Positions 56,157 through 64,000 of a stretch of DNA of 64,000 bases are shown one piece after another. Location: assembly GCA_964503125.1 (NCBI GenBank), contig CAZCZE010000005.1, forward strand, positions 1 through 64,000. Reading direction: 5' to 3'. The stretch's first letter is position 1. Each line of letters begins with the position of its first letter. The DNA comes from FEN-1219 sp964503125 (GTDB lineage Bacteria; Pseudomonadota; Gammaproteobacteria; Steroidobacterales; Rariloculaceae). The notes under the pieces are model-generated. The model saw nothing but the letters and a program-made list of their open reading frames with translations, made no database searches and had not been told where the DNA came from. The position numbers were made by a program, and so were the translations under genes.

Positions 56157-56768
56157 TCAAGCGCGCGGGCGTGCGTAGATGCCGATGTGCCCCGGTTGCG
56201 CCGCGACGCGTTCGAGCCAGGAGCGCACGCTCGCGTACGGCGCGAGATCGTGGCCGCCCTCGTCGGCGACGTGCGTGTAGGCGTAGAGCGCGATATCGGC
56301 GATCGTGTAGCGCTCCGCTACGAAGAATTGCCGCGTCTTCAAGTGCGTCTCCATGACGGCGAGCGCCGCGCGGCCCTTGGCGAGCCGGTCGGGCAGCTCG
56401 GCGCGGCGCGCGTGATCCGCGGCCAGATGCTTCACGATGTAGCGCGGCGTCGCGACGTAGGGCTCGTGGCTGTACTGCTCGAAGAACATCCACTGGAGCG
56501 CCTGCGCGCGGCCGAGCCGGTCGTTCGGCACGAACGGCGTGCCTTCGGCGAGGTACCAGAGGATGGCGTTCGACTCCGCGAGGTTCGTGCCGTCGTCGAG
56601 CTCGAGCGTCGGGATGCGGCCGTTCAAATTGCGCTTCAGGAACTCCGCCTTGCGCGTTGCGCCCGCGTCGATGTCGAGCTCGGTCCAGTCGTAACGCTGC
56701 CCGAGCTGCGCGAGCAGCAGGCGGACTTTGTAACCGTTGCCGGAATCGAGGTAGTCGAACAGGTGCAT
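56157..56768 (-). CDS. Glutathione S-transferase
   Basis: A 203-residue protein with an N-terminal thioredoxin fold (LFDYLDSGNGYKVRLLL with Ser9 as candidate catalytic residue; GRIPTLELDDGTNLAESNAI binding glutathione) and a helical C-terminal domain (FFVAERYTIADIALYAY). It conjugates or isomerises electrophiles with glutathione; the substrate is unknown. It lies 31 bases after putA on the same strand in reverse order of transcription (GST first, then its stop precedes the putA start), so cotranscription with putA is possible. Confidence 0.9.
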   Translation of the reverse strand: MHLFDYLDSGNGYKVRLLLAQLGQRYDWTELDIDAGATRKAEFLKRNLNGRIPTLELDDGTNLAESNAILWYLAEGTPFVPNDRLGRAQALQWMFFEQYSHEPYVATPRYIVKHLAADHARRAELPDRLAKGRAALAVMETHLKTRQFFVAERYTIADIALYAYTHVADEGGHDLAPYASVRSWLERVAAQPGHIGIYARPRA

Positions 56769-56853
56769 GACGTCCTCCTCGGTTGGCCGCGGGCTTAGTG
56801 TGCGTCGCCGGCAGCTGCCCCGCGATCCAGAAGGCTTGGGGCTCAGGCTAAGC

Positions 56854-56859
56854 TATTCT
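56854..56859 (+). promoter_or_regulatory. Candidate -10 box (TATTCT) 5 bases before a start codon
   Basis: TATTCT ends 5 bases before the ATG of the LysR gene, leaving no room for a ribosome site and suggesting a leaderless mRNA. No clear -35 element. Confidence 0.4.
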
Positions 56860-56864
56860 TAGCC

Positions 56865-57782
56865 ATGGCCCGACGCCTGCCGCCGCTCAACGCCTTGCGC
56901 GCCTTCGAAGCCTCGGCGCGGCTCGGCAGCTTCGTCGCGGCCGCTGCCGAGCTCCACGTGAGCGCCGCGGCCGTGAGCCAGCAAGTGCGGCGCCTCGAGC
57001 GCTATCTCGACATGGAGCTGTTCCAGCGCCTCGCGCGCGGGCTCGTGCTGACCGAGGAAGGCCGCGACTATCTACCCGAGCTCTCGGCAGGCTTCAACTT
57101 GCTCGGCGAATCGACGGCGCGCCTGCGCACGCAGCGCGCCGGTGGCGTGCTCACGCTGACGACGCTCGCGGCGTTCGCTAACGGCTGGCTGCTGCCGCGG
57201 CTGCACGGCTTCCGCGAGCGCGCGCCGCGCATCGAAGTGGTGCTGCGCACGAGCCGCGTGCTTGCGGACTTCCGCCGCGAGGACATCGACCTCGCGATCC
57301 GTTTCGCGCCTAACCCAAGCCGCGGTTTGCACGGTGAGCTACTCTGCGGCGAGGAGCTGTTCCCCGTCGCGAGCCCGCGCCTCTTCGGCTCCGGCCGCAC
57401 GCCCGACACGCTCGCCGCGCTCGCCCACTACCCGCTGCTCCACGACATCGACGCGCACCCCGAGCAGCCGTGGATGAGCTGGCGCGGCTGGTTCGAGCGC
57501 GCGGGCCTGGACGCGGCACCCGCGGCGCGCGGCCTCCAGTTCACGGACTCCATCGTGCTCGTCGGCGCCGCCGTCGCCGGGCTCGGCGTGGCACTCGGCC
57601 GCGGTCCGCATGTCGAGCCGCTGCTCGCACGCGGACAGCTCGTGCGCGTGACGCAAGAGAGCTGGCGCGCGCCGTGGAGCTATTTCCTCGTGGCACCCGC
57701 GGCGCACTTCCGCCGGCCCGTGGTTCGGGCGTTCGTCGATTGGGCGTTGCAGGAAGCGCGCGCCGACGCCGCTGCGGCCTGA
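56865..57782 (+). CDS. LysR-family transcriptional regulator (GcvA-like)
   Basis: A 305-residue regulator. The helix-turn-helix is at residues 5-62 (LPPLNALRAFEASARLGSFVAAAAELHVSAAAVSQQVRRLE), and a periplasmic-binding-type effector domain covers ~90-295. The RLPPLNALRAFEAAAR-type start is typical of the GcvA subgroup. It is divergent from the GST gene with 96 bases between, so it may control GST and perhaps putA, but no operator is evident. Confidence 0.93.
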   Translation: MARRLPPLNALRAFEASARLGSFVAAAAELHVSAAAVSQQVRRLERYLDMELFQRLARGLVLTEEGRDYLPELSAGFNLLGESTARLRTQRAGGVLTLTTLAAFANGWLLPRLHGFRERAPRIEVVLRTSRVLADFRREDIDLAIRFAPNPSRGLHGELLCGEELFPVASPRLFGSGRTPDTLAALAHYPLLHDIDAHPEQPWMSWRGWFERAGLDAAPAARGLQFTDSIVLVGAAVAGLGVALGRGPHVEPLLARGQLVRVTQESWRAPWSYFLVAPAAHFRRPVVRAFVDWALQEARADAAAA

Positions 57783-57919
57783 GCGGTCGCGTGGTGCACC
57801 TCGACAACGGCAACGATTGACCGTTGATCTCGACGGTCACCATCGGGCCGATGCGCGGTTTCTCGACATGCGTCGCCGCATCGCCCCTCGGCAGCTCCCG
57901 CGCAGACGCCCTCCTCGGG

Positions 57920-57941
57920 CTCCAGACGGGCTCCAGACGGG
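57920..57941. repeat. Tandem duplication of an 11-bp unit
   Basis: CTCCAGACGGG occurs twice without a gap in the 187-base region between the LysR gene and the hemoglobin gene. That region holds nothing else I recognise. Confidence 0.6.
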
Positions 57942-57969
57942 CACCGGACGAGAGTGATCGCGCCCGCCG

Positions 57970-58485
57970 TTACTCGCGGGACTCCGTTGCCCCGACCACG
58001 ATGTCAGCCTTCGTGCTGTTCACGATAGCTACCAGCTCACCTTGCTCAGTCGCGGGCACGCTGAACCTATCGAGAGCCCTGCGGAAATCGACCAGCATCT
58101 CCTGCCATTCTCTTTCAGAGATGTTGAGGTGTACATGGGAGGCTTTCATGTCGCGGCCGGCGTAGTTGCACGGACCGCCCGTCACCTGGCACACGAGCGC
58201 CGTCACCTGGAACTTCAATCCCTGTTTCGGCACACGCTCACGAGCATGGTTGATGGCCGGATTCGCATTGAGCGTGCCATTGACCAGAAGCCGCTCGATG
58301 AAGTCATCGACGACGGCGGAAATCGGGTACACACCGCCCAGTCTCTCGTAGAGACTTTTCTGCACCGTCGTGGCGGCCACGCTGACCGGCAGGGTCGTAG
58401 GGCTCGGCGTTGGCTGCTCGTCCGCGAACGTGAGACCGACCGGGGCGGCGAGCAGCAGAGCGAGTAAACCTGTACGAGTCGTCAT
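57970..58485 (-). CDS. Exported group I truncated hemoglobin
   Basis: A 171-residue protein with a signal peptide (LLALLLAAPVGLTFA, cut near residue 21) and a 2-on-2 globin (SLYERLGGVYPISAVVDDFIERLL; GPCNYAGRDMKASHVHLNIS with the proximal His in KASH). Group I truncated hemoglobins bind O2 or NO; most are cytoplasmic, so secretion suggests a periplasmic NO or oxygen role. The ATG at 58485 has AGGTG six bases upstream, and the start is fixed by the signal peptide. It is divergent from the wHTH regulator. Confidence 0.87.
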   Translation of the reverse strand: MTTRTGLLALLLAAPVGLTFADEQPTPSPTTLPVSVAATTVQKSLYERLGGVYPISAVVDDFIERLLVNGTLNANPAINHARERVPKQGLKFQVTALVCQVTGGPCNYAGRDMKASHVHLNISEREWQEMLVDFRRALDRFSVPATEQGELVAIVNSTKADIVVGATESRE

Positions 58486-58632
58486 TCGGAGCACCTCTAC
58501 TGAATTGCCCATCCGCCCAACGGGAAAGTCGCTGTCGGGCGGTCTTTCCTTCGTCTCGGGATGTGCGAGTACAGTATGCAGCTCGTGTCTTGAAGTCCTG
58601 GGAGTACGCCGGGAATTCCCCGGCGTTTTACC

Positions 58633-60228
58633 GTGAGTACCTTGGCACTGGATGAGATCGCGGCCATGCAAGCGAGCGTCAGCTTTGGCCCATTTCGGTT
58701 CGAGTCGCCGAGCGGGCGGCTCTGGTCCGGCAATCAGGAGGTTCGACTCACGCCGAAGGCCGCTGCGGTTCTGAGCGCGCTGCTCGCGCGCGCCGGCGAA
58801 CCGGTCTCGCGAGAGGAGCTGTTCGCGTCCGTCTGGCCGAACACGGTGGTGAGCGATGACGCGCTCGCCTCGTGTATCCAGGAATTGCGTAAGGCACTCT
58901 CCGACGATCCGAAGGACCCACGCTTCATCGAGACACGACATCGGCGCGGATACCGGTTCGTCGCCGCTCCGCTACCGGCCCGGGATGCGGCGATTACTGC
59001 TCCGCTCGCGAGATCGTCACAGTCCAGCGGCAAACCGACCGTCGCGGTACTGCCGTTCACCAATATCAGCGGCGACGCGGAGCAGGAGTACTTCTCGGAC
59101 GGAATTACCGAGGACATCATCACCGCCCTGTCTAAACACCGCTCGCTCCTCGTGATCGCGCGCGGGTCGACCTTTGCATTCAAGGGACACGGGATCGACG
59201 TGCGCAGCGTCGGCATGCAACTTGGCGCCGAATACGTCGTGGAAGGCAGTGTCGGCAAGGTCGGGCGACTAGTGCGCGTCACGGCGCGACTGGTCGAGAC
59301 GGAAGCAGGCAGGTGCGTATGGGCGGAGCAGTACGACCGCGATCTCAACGAGATCTTCGACCTGCAGGATGAAATCGTCGCGAACATCGCGGCACGGATC
59401 GAGCCGGAGGTCGGCAACGCGGAGCGCAAGCGCGCGGAGCGGCGGTCTCCCGATGCGTTGCGTGCCTGGGACTTCTTCCACCTCGGGATGAAGAGTTTCT
59501 ATAAGTGGACACCGGAGGACAATCTCGAGGCGCAGCGACTCTTTCGTCGCGGAATCGAACTGGACCCGGGCCTGGCGCAAGCCCATGCCTGGCTCTCGTA
59601 CGCGATGGTCCTGGCGATGCTGTACTTCGACGCGGACCCGAAGAAGGAGAGTCTCGACGAGGCAGTCGACATCGCGAGGAAGGCAGTCGAGCTGGACGAG
59701 CGCGACGCGCTGACGCACTTCACGTGCGGGCGCGCGTTGCTCGCGCGCAAAGCGTATGGGGAATCGCTCGCGGAGCTCGAGTCCGCCATCGAGCTCAATC
59801 CCAATCTGGCGGTCGTTTACTGCGGGCTGGGTGACTCGCTCGCCTACGAGGGGCGATTCGCCGAAGCGATCCCATACTTCGAGAAGGCAATCAATCTCAG
59901 TCCGTACGACCCGATGCGCTGGACGTTCTACTCGTACCGAGCGCTGGCGCACGTCTTCGCGGGCGAATTCGACCAGGCGCTCGAGTGGGCAGAAAAAGCA
60001 ACCCGGGTGCCCAATTGTCACTACTGGCCCTACGCCCATCGGGTCGCGGCGCTCGGGCACTTGCAGCGGCAAAGCGACATTCCGCGTGCACTTGCGGAAC
60101 TGCGGCAGAGAAAACCGGATTTCTCATGCACATTCGCGCGCCAGCGACTCTTCTATATCAAGGATCCGCAACACCTCGAGCGCTACGTCGACGGACTGCG
60201 CACGGCCGGTGTATCAGAGGGAGCTTAA
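58633..60228 (+). CDS. CadC-like winged-helix transcriptional regulator with TPR sensor region
   Basis: The 531-residue regulator has an OmpR/PhoB-type winged helix at ~14-115 (FGPFRFESPSGRLW, FIETRHRRGYRFVAA). A TolB-like amino-terminal domain at ~135-270 follows (TVAVLPFTNISGDAEQEYFSDGITEDIITAL, YVVEGSVGKVGRLVRVTARLV), then TPR repeats at ~285-500. No membrane span is evident, unlike CadC itself. Such proteins are common in soil proteobacteria, with unknown signals. GTG at 58633 is used here; an ATG at 58666 is an equally possible start. It is divergent from the truncated hemoglobin gene, a possible target. Confidence 0.85.
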   Translation: MSTLALDEIAAMQASVSFGPFRFESPSGRLWSGNQEVRLTPKAAAVLSALLARAGEPVSREELFASVWPNTVVSDDALASCIQELRKALSDDPKDPRFIETRHRRGYRFVAAPLPARDAAITAPLARSSQSSGKPTVAVLPFTNISGDAEQEYFSDGITEDIITALSKHRSLLVIARGSTFAFKGHGIDVRSVGMQLGAEYVVEGSVGKVGRLVRVTARLVETEAGRCVWAEQYDRDLNEIFDLQDEIVANIAARIEPEVGNAERKRAERRSPDALRAWDFFHLGMKSFYKWTPEDNLEAQRLFRRGIELDPGLAQAHAWLSYAMVLAMLYFDADPKKESLDEAVDIARKAVELDERDALTHFTCGRALLARKAYGESLAELESAIELNPNLAVVYCGLGDSLAYEGRFAEAIPYFEKAINLSPYDPMRWTFYSYRALAHVFAGEFDQALEWAEKATRVPNCHYWPYAHRVAALGHLQRQSDIPRALAELRQRKPDFSCTFARQRLFYIKDPQHLERYVDGLRTAGVSEGA

Positions 60229-60481
60229 CGCGCAATCTGCTCACGGCGTCTCGATGTCCTCGAGCCAACCCCGGCGTCACGTTCATTCCCGACGGAACGC
60301 TGCCCATCGGCATTTTCGTCGCGCACCGGCTCACCTCGGCGGCACGGACGACGGCGCAGAACGACGTCGTCCTGAGCGCCTGCCCCGAGCAAGTGCTGCT
60401 GCTCGCGCGCGCCCATGCCTCCCCAGGCCGCAGTACATGGCCGACGTCGCCGGGAGGAGTATGCGCGGCGCTCGAATAGGT
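60229..60481. other. Intergenic region without recognisable gene
   Basis: A 253-base convergent gap between the wHTH regulator and the DUF6152 fusion gene. A plus-strand frame reads NPGVTFIPDGTLPIGIFV but has no start, ribosome site or family I recognise. No terminator was found. Confidence 0.5.
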
Positions 60482-61645
60482 CTAGCGCGCGGGCGCGCCC
60501 GGCTGGAACTCCGGCGCGAGCTCGTTGCACGGATGCGCCTCGTACGGCACGTCGGCGACGAGCACCTGATCGGAGCCCTTGTACTCGTCTGTGAAGTACA
60601 CGGGGTCCGTGGCGACGAACTCGCGAGTGAGCACCCACTTCTCCGGATCGAGCGAGTAGCGCTCGACGATGTGGAGCTGGTCGCTGTGCCGCACCGGCGC
60701 CGCTAACACGCCTGGCTCGAAGCCCACGGTGTCGACGACGAGCACGTCACCCTCCCAGCGGCCGATCGAGTGGCCCGAAAAACTCGGCATGATGTTCGCC
60801 GGGTGCGCGGCCATGTTCATGTGGATGACGCGCTGGAAGCTGTAGAGCCCGTAGTCGATGACGATGCGATCGCCACCTTGCGTGATGCGGTTGACGGCGC
60901 CGTCGAACACCCAGTCGAAGATGATGCTCGTCGGCCGGCAACGCAGCCGCGGGTTGTCCTGCGGCGCCCACGTCTGAAACGCGTCGGCCTCGGCTTTGCC
61001 GCGGGCCGTATAGGTCACGGGCCGCGGGCCCCAGCCCGACGGCGGCACGTCGCGCATCGCGAGCTGGCCGGACTCGACGGCTGCGATCAAGCTCTTCGGC
61101 ACGAGGTTCCCGCCACCCGTCGGCGGCACCGCGATAACGTATTGCTCCTGCGCCCAATCGCCCGAGATGTTCGGCTCGCCACTCGGTCGGCGCTTCGGCC
61201 GGTTCGACGTATCGACGGCTTGCGTCGTGAACTGATCGTTGCGGTTGCGCGTCGGTGCATCGCCGATCGTTATGTCCTCGATATAACACGCGGCAGGATC
61301 GTCGCGATGACCCCAGCCCGAAATCTTGGCCTGCGCACCCTTGACGAACATTTCCGCGGACCAGCCCGAGCGCCGCAGCAACGTCGCGGCGCGCATCTCG
61401 CAGCGCATGGCGATGACGTTGCCGTCGCCGCCGATGACGTCGAGGTTGAGATACGAGTGCGGATTGACGAAGTCGATGCTCTTGATGACGCCCTCGATCT
61501 CGACGGGTTTCGTGCGGTCGAAGAGACCAAAGCCGTGATGCGCGAGCGCCGGCGCGGCGGCTGCGAGCGCGATCAGCGTGGCGGCCGCGATCGCCGTTCG
61601 ACCGATGCCGTGATTCTTGAAGTCGCCATCTGTCGTGCGAGCCAC
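60482..61645 (-). CDS. Exported DUF6152 fusion protein
   Basis: A 387-residue secreted protein. The signal peptide ends near APALA (residue ~35), exposing a mature start HHGFGLFDRTKPVEIEGVI, a DUF6152 domain to ~125. The remaining ~260 residues are a beta-rich region homologous to the protein at 12548-13363 (SIGRWEGDVLVVDTVGF, QLHIVERYSLDPEKWVLTRE). It therefore joins in one chain what the other locus encodes as two coupled genes, in swapped order. Function unknown; a periplasmic location is likely. GTG start, with GAGGGGG about 8 bases upstream. Confidence 0.82.
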   Translation of the reverse strand: MARTTDGDFKNHGIGRTAIAAATLIALAAAAPALAHHGFGLFDRTKPVEIEGVIKSIDFVNPHSYLNLDVIGGDGNVIAMRCEMRAATLLRRSGWSAEMFVKGAQAKISGWGHRDDPAACYIEDITIGDAPTRNRNDQFTTQAVDTSNRPKRRPSGEPNISGDWAQEQYVIAVPPTGGGNLVPKSLIAAVESGQLAMRDVPPSGWGPRPVTYTARGKAEADAFQTWAPQDNPRLRCRPTSIIFDWVFDGAVNRITQGGDRIVIDYGLYSFQRVIHMNMAAHPANIMPSFSGHSIGRWEGDVLVVDTVGFEPGVLAAPVRHSDQLHIVERYSLDPEKWVLTREFVATDPVYFTDEYKGSDQVLVADVPYEAHPCNELAPEFQPGAPAR

Positions 61646-61793
61646 GTGCGGTCCCCCTCGTTCTTCCGTGCGAGCCTAACATGCCTCCGCCGGTCCCGGC
61701 GCCATCGTGGGCGTTACTTAACGCGGCCCGAAATCGGCGTAGCGAAGACTCGGGGCATGACCTGCGTCTACGTCTTCCGGCACCCCTGCTCGC

Positions 61794-61799
61794 TAGAGT
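61794..61799 (+). promoter_or_regulatory. Candidate -10 box (TAGAGT) 6 bases before a start codon
   Basis: TAGAGT ends 6 bases before the ATG at 61806. The spacing fits a leaderless transcript, and no ribosome site is present. Confidence 0.4.
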
Positions 61800-61805
61800 G
61801 GGCGC

Positions 61806-63431
61806 ATGTCGACCCCGGAGCTCATCGACGCGCTGCCCGATCTCGTGCTGCTCGTGAAGCGCGACGGCACGCCGATCGCGTACGCGGGCGGCCGGGCCGT
61901 GGCCGAGCTCTACGGCCGCGGTCCGGACGGCCAGCGCCTCGCGCCCGAGTGGTCGGAGTCGACGACGGCGCTCGTCCGTCGGCTCGCGCGCAACGCGATC
62001 GCCGACCGCAGGCCGCTCGACGCCCGCTTCCGCGAGCGCGAGCAGCAGTACGAGATCCGCGTGAGCCCACAAGGTCCCGACCGTGCAGTCTGCATCATCC
62101 GCCCCGCACTCGGCGGTGCGGGCGGCGACGTCACCCTGGAAGCGACCGGCGAGCACCGGCAGCAACACCTCGATCGGCGCGGGTTCCTGCGCCGCTTCAA
62201 GGAATCGGTCTCGGTTGCGGCGCTGCGCGAGCGGCCGCTGGCGGTCGCCGTGCTGTACATCGAGGAAATCGCCGACATCGCTCAAATCATCGCGACGCGG
62301 GTCTCCGAGCAAATCATGAGCACGGCGCTCGCGAGGCTGCCCGCGCAACCAGGCGACGCGAGCGACGATTCGCCCCAGTGGTATCTCGGCCAGCTCGGCG
62401 AGAATCTCCTCGCGCTCGTCGTCGACGACACGGATCGCAACGCAATCGAGGCGTGCGTCGCCAAGGTCTGCGCGAGCCTGCGCGAGCCCATCGTGGTCGG
62501 CGACGCCGAATTCCGCCTCACGCCATACGCCGGCGTGGGCATCCTGGGCGTCGATGCAGCCAGTCCGCGCGTCCTGCTCGACCATGCGCGCGCGGCGGCC
62601 GCCGAGGCCCGGCGCGCGCTCTCCCGTGACGTCTTCTTCTTCAGCGACACGATGCGATTGAAGTCGCTCGCGCGCATCGACATCGCGCGCGAGCTGCGCG
62701 ACGCCATCGCGAGTCGCGCGATCCGCTTGAGGTATACGGGCCGGCACGATCTGCGGACCGGCCGCAGAGTCGCGTGGGTCGGATATGTTCGCTGGCTACA
62801 TCCGTTGCGCGGCGAGATTCGGCCGGCCGAGTTTCTGCGCGTGGCGCAAACGACGGGGCTGGCTACGAGCCTGTCCCGCAGCGTGCTCGCGCATGTGCCG
62901 CAGGACTTCGCGGAGCTCAGCGCACAATCGGACGCCGACGTGCGCGTCTCGCTCGGCGCCCTGCGCGACCACGTGCTCCATGAAGATTTCGTCGCTGACC
63001 TGCACGCGTTCCTCGCAGAGGGTGCAGTGCCGGCCGAGCGGCTCGAGTTGCGGATCGCGGAAAAAATCCTCGCAGCTCGCGACTCTGCCGATCTGCGCTC
63101 GTTGCAACGGCTCGGCGTGCAGTTCGTCGTGGATGAAGTCGGCCGTGGTGTGAGCTCTCTGGCTGCGCTCGCGCGAGCGCCGCTCTGGGGGCTACAGCTC
63201 GACCGCGCCTGGGTGAGCTCGCTGCGCGGCGACCAGCTCGCGCGCGACGTGTGCCGCGCCGGCATGGCGATCGCCAAGGCCCTGGCACTGACACCGATCG
63301 CCACGGGCGTCGACGATGCGCAGCAACGCGACGCGCTGCTCGAGCTCGGGTGTTGGTACGGCCTCGGCGACCTCTACAGCGGCCTCGACTCGAGCGTCGT
63401 GACGCAACCGCCGGCCGCCGAGTCGGCATAA
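61806..63431 (+). CDS. Degenerate GGDEF-EAL protein with PAS-like N-terminus
   Basis: A 541-residue cytoplasmic protein. A PAS-like segment (~1-100: LPDLVLLVKRDGTPIAYAGG) is followed by a GGDEF-fold domain (~125-285) and an EAL-fold domain (~300-530). Both active sites are lost: the GGDEF motif position reads LGQLGENLLALVV, the EAL position reads RVAWVGYVRWLHP, and the DDFGTG loop reads DEVGRGVSS. It should neither make nor cleave cyclic di-GMP. It may act as a binding or scaffold protein, as known for other degenerate members (FimX and similar). Confidence 0.8.
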   Translation: MSTPELIDALPDLVLLVKRDGTPIAYAGGRAVAELYGRGPDGQRLAPEWSESTTALVRRLARNAIADRRPLDARFREREQQYEIRVSPQGPDRAVCIIRPALGGAGGDVTLEATGEHRQQHLDRRGFLRRFKESVSVAALRERPLAVAVLYIEEIADIAQIIATRVSEQIMSTALARLPAQPGDASDDSPQWYLGQLGENLLALVVDDTDRNAIEACVAKVCASLREPIVVGDAEFRLTPYAGVGILGVDAASPRVLLDHARAAAAEARRALSRDVFFFSDTMRLKSLARIDIARELRDAIASRAIRLRYTGRHDLRTGRRVAWVGYVRWLHPLRGEIRPAEFLRVAQTTGLATSLSRSVLAHVPQDFAELSAQSDADVRVSLGALRDHVLHEDFVADLHAFLAEGAVPAERLELRIAEKILAARDSADLRSLQRLGVQFVVDEVGRGVSSLAALARAPLWGLQLDRAWVSSLRGDQLARDVCRAGMAIAKALALTPIATGVDDAQQRDALLELGCWYGLGDLYSGLDSSVVTQPPAAESA

Positions 63432-63479
63432 ACCGTCCGCTACCCCCGATTTGACACTTCGCATGGCTGCGCGCGCGGT

Positions 63480-64000
63480 TTACGGCGGGAGACCCAAGAG
63501 CCGCGCCGGGTTCTGGCGCGACATCACATCGATGTCCGCGGCCGAGACGCCCTGCGCCATGAGGCCCCGGTAGAGCGCAAGCAGGCCGTCCGTGTGCAGC
63601 GGGTTCGGCGGCTGCCCGAGATCGCTCGAGAGCACGAACGATGCCGCGCCGATCGCTCGGATCGCCTCCGCTTCCCTGAGTAGCTGCTCGTCGGTCAGCG
63701 GCGAATGCACGAGCTCGAGCAGCGCGCCGAGCCTTGCGGCTTCGCGCATCTCGTCGAGCGACATCGAGCCACCGGGGCTGTTCATCGCGTGCGTCACGAG
63801 CACGTGCTCGACGCCCTGCCGTTTCGCTTCGGCGATGATCAGCAACGCTTCCTGCGGCGCCGAGTGCCCCGTCTCGAGCACGAGGTCGTGCTCTGCCGCG
63901 AGGGCGATGACTGCGAGCACCTCGGGCAGGATCTTGCCGTCGCGCGTGACGGGCGCGAACGGCCGTTGCTCGCCCGTCAGCTTGGCCTGCGACTCCGAGT
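63480..64000 (-). CDS. Amidohydrolase-like protein (possibly DUF6282), 5' end outside window
   Basis: The C-terminal ~172 residues of a larger protein; the frame is open to the right edge. It reads like a TIM-barrel metal-dependent hydrolase: TGHSAPQEALLIIAEAKRQG, VLVTHAMNSPGGSMSLDEM with a candidate ligand His, FVLSSDLGQPPNPLHTDG with a candidate Asp, and an ending NPARLLGLP common to amidohydrolases. I lean to the DUF6282 group, but this is from memory. Substrate unknown. Confidence 0.65.
   Translation of the reverse strand, partial: SESQAKLTGEQRPFAPVTRDGKILPEVLAVIALAAEHDLVLETGHSAPQEALLIIAEAKRQGVEHVLVTHAMNSPGGSMSLDEMREAARLGALLELVHSPLTDEQLLREAEAIRAIGAASFVLSSDLGQPPNPLHTDGLLALYRGLMAQGVSAADIDVMSRQNPARLLGLPP

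Noticed and set aside
57541..57843. A minus-strand frame starting MVTVEINGQ, which resembles the beginning of a 2Fe-2S domain protein
   Set aside because: Similarity ends after about nine residues and the rest is antisense to the LysR gene, so it is too short to call a remnant.
60225..60638. Open frames in the gap between the wHTH regulator and the DUF6152 fusion gene
   Set aside because: No start with ribosome site, no family resemblance and no membrane or signal pattern; treated as intergenic.

Overview
The window is high-GC, densely coded bacterial chromosome with about 50 protein genes. No rRNA, tRNA, CRISPR array, phage or insertion sequence was found. Gene content (TonB-dependent receptor with plug and barrel, SlyD, DbpA-type DEAD-box helicase, GspG pseudopilin, PutA, PBP4, monomeric isocitrate dehydrogenase, LigM-type demethylases) points to a Gram-negative proteobacterium, most likely an aerobic or facultative heterotrophic gammaproteobacterium. 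That placement is inferred from gene families, not from a marker gene.

Layout. 1-2.6 kb: a truncated DUF222/HNH-type gene, then an ECF sigma factor with an unusual anti-sigma/TonB/TPR fusion. 2.6-8.1 kb: RibD-type reductase and RibA, an exported MBL hydrolase, a HEAT-repeat protein and a creatininase-family enzyme. 8.2-13.8 kb: a CoA-acylating aldehyde dehydrogenase, a TonB-dependent receptor closed by a strong terminator, a hairpin-repeat element, and an exported two-gene unit (lipoprotein-like plus DUF6152). 13.8-16.8 kb: slyD, a DEAD-box helicase and a queuosine-precursor-type transporter.

17.0-28.5 kb is the most interesting block. An MFS transporter, gallate dioxygenase, bicupin protein and serine hydrolase form a likely operon. 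It faces two divergently transcribed molybdopterin enzyme units. One is a 734-residue single-subunit enzyme with an N-terminal [4Fe-4S] motif and a predicted Cys metal ligand. The other is a two-subunit enzyme that closely resembles pyrogallol-phloroglucinol transhydroxylase / resorcinol hydroxylase. Its large subunit carries an SCP2-like N-terminal extension, and its small subunit lacks three expected cluster cysteines.

28.5-40.8 kb is mostly housekeeping: ferredoxin, Kup, YciI, LemA, SleB-like hydrolase, GspG-like pseudopilin, GGDEF-EAL protein, PBP4, class I fructose-bisphosphate aldolase and isocitrate dehydrogenase. 40.9-45.2 kb holds three consecutive LigM-like tetrahydrofolate-dependent aryl O-demethylases. 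LigM makes protocatechuate or gallate from vanillate or 3-O-methylgallate, so this block plausibly feeds the gallate block.

45.2-56.8 kb: a TPR protein, a permease remnant, msrB-msrA, a TPR protein with a probable C-terminal frameshift, then arginase - ornithine aminotransferase - gamma-glutamyltransferase-like - PutA - GST (arginine and proline to glutamate). 56.8-64 kb: a LysR regulator, an exported truncated hemoglobin, a CadC-like wHTH/TPR regulator, a DUF6152 fusion homologous to the split pair at 12.5-13.8 kb, a degenerate GGDEF-EAL protein and a truncated amidohydrolase-like gene.
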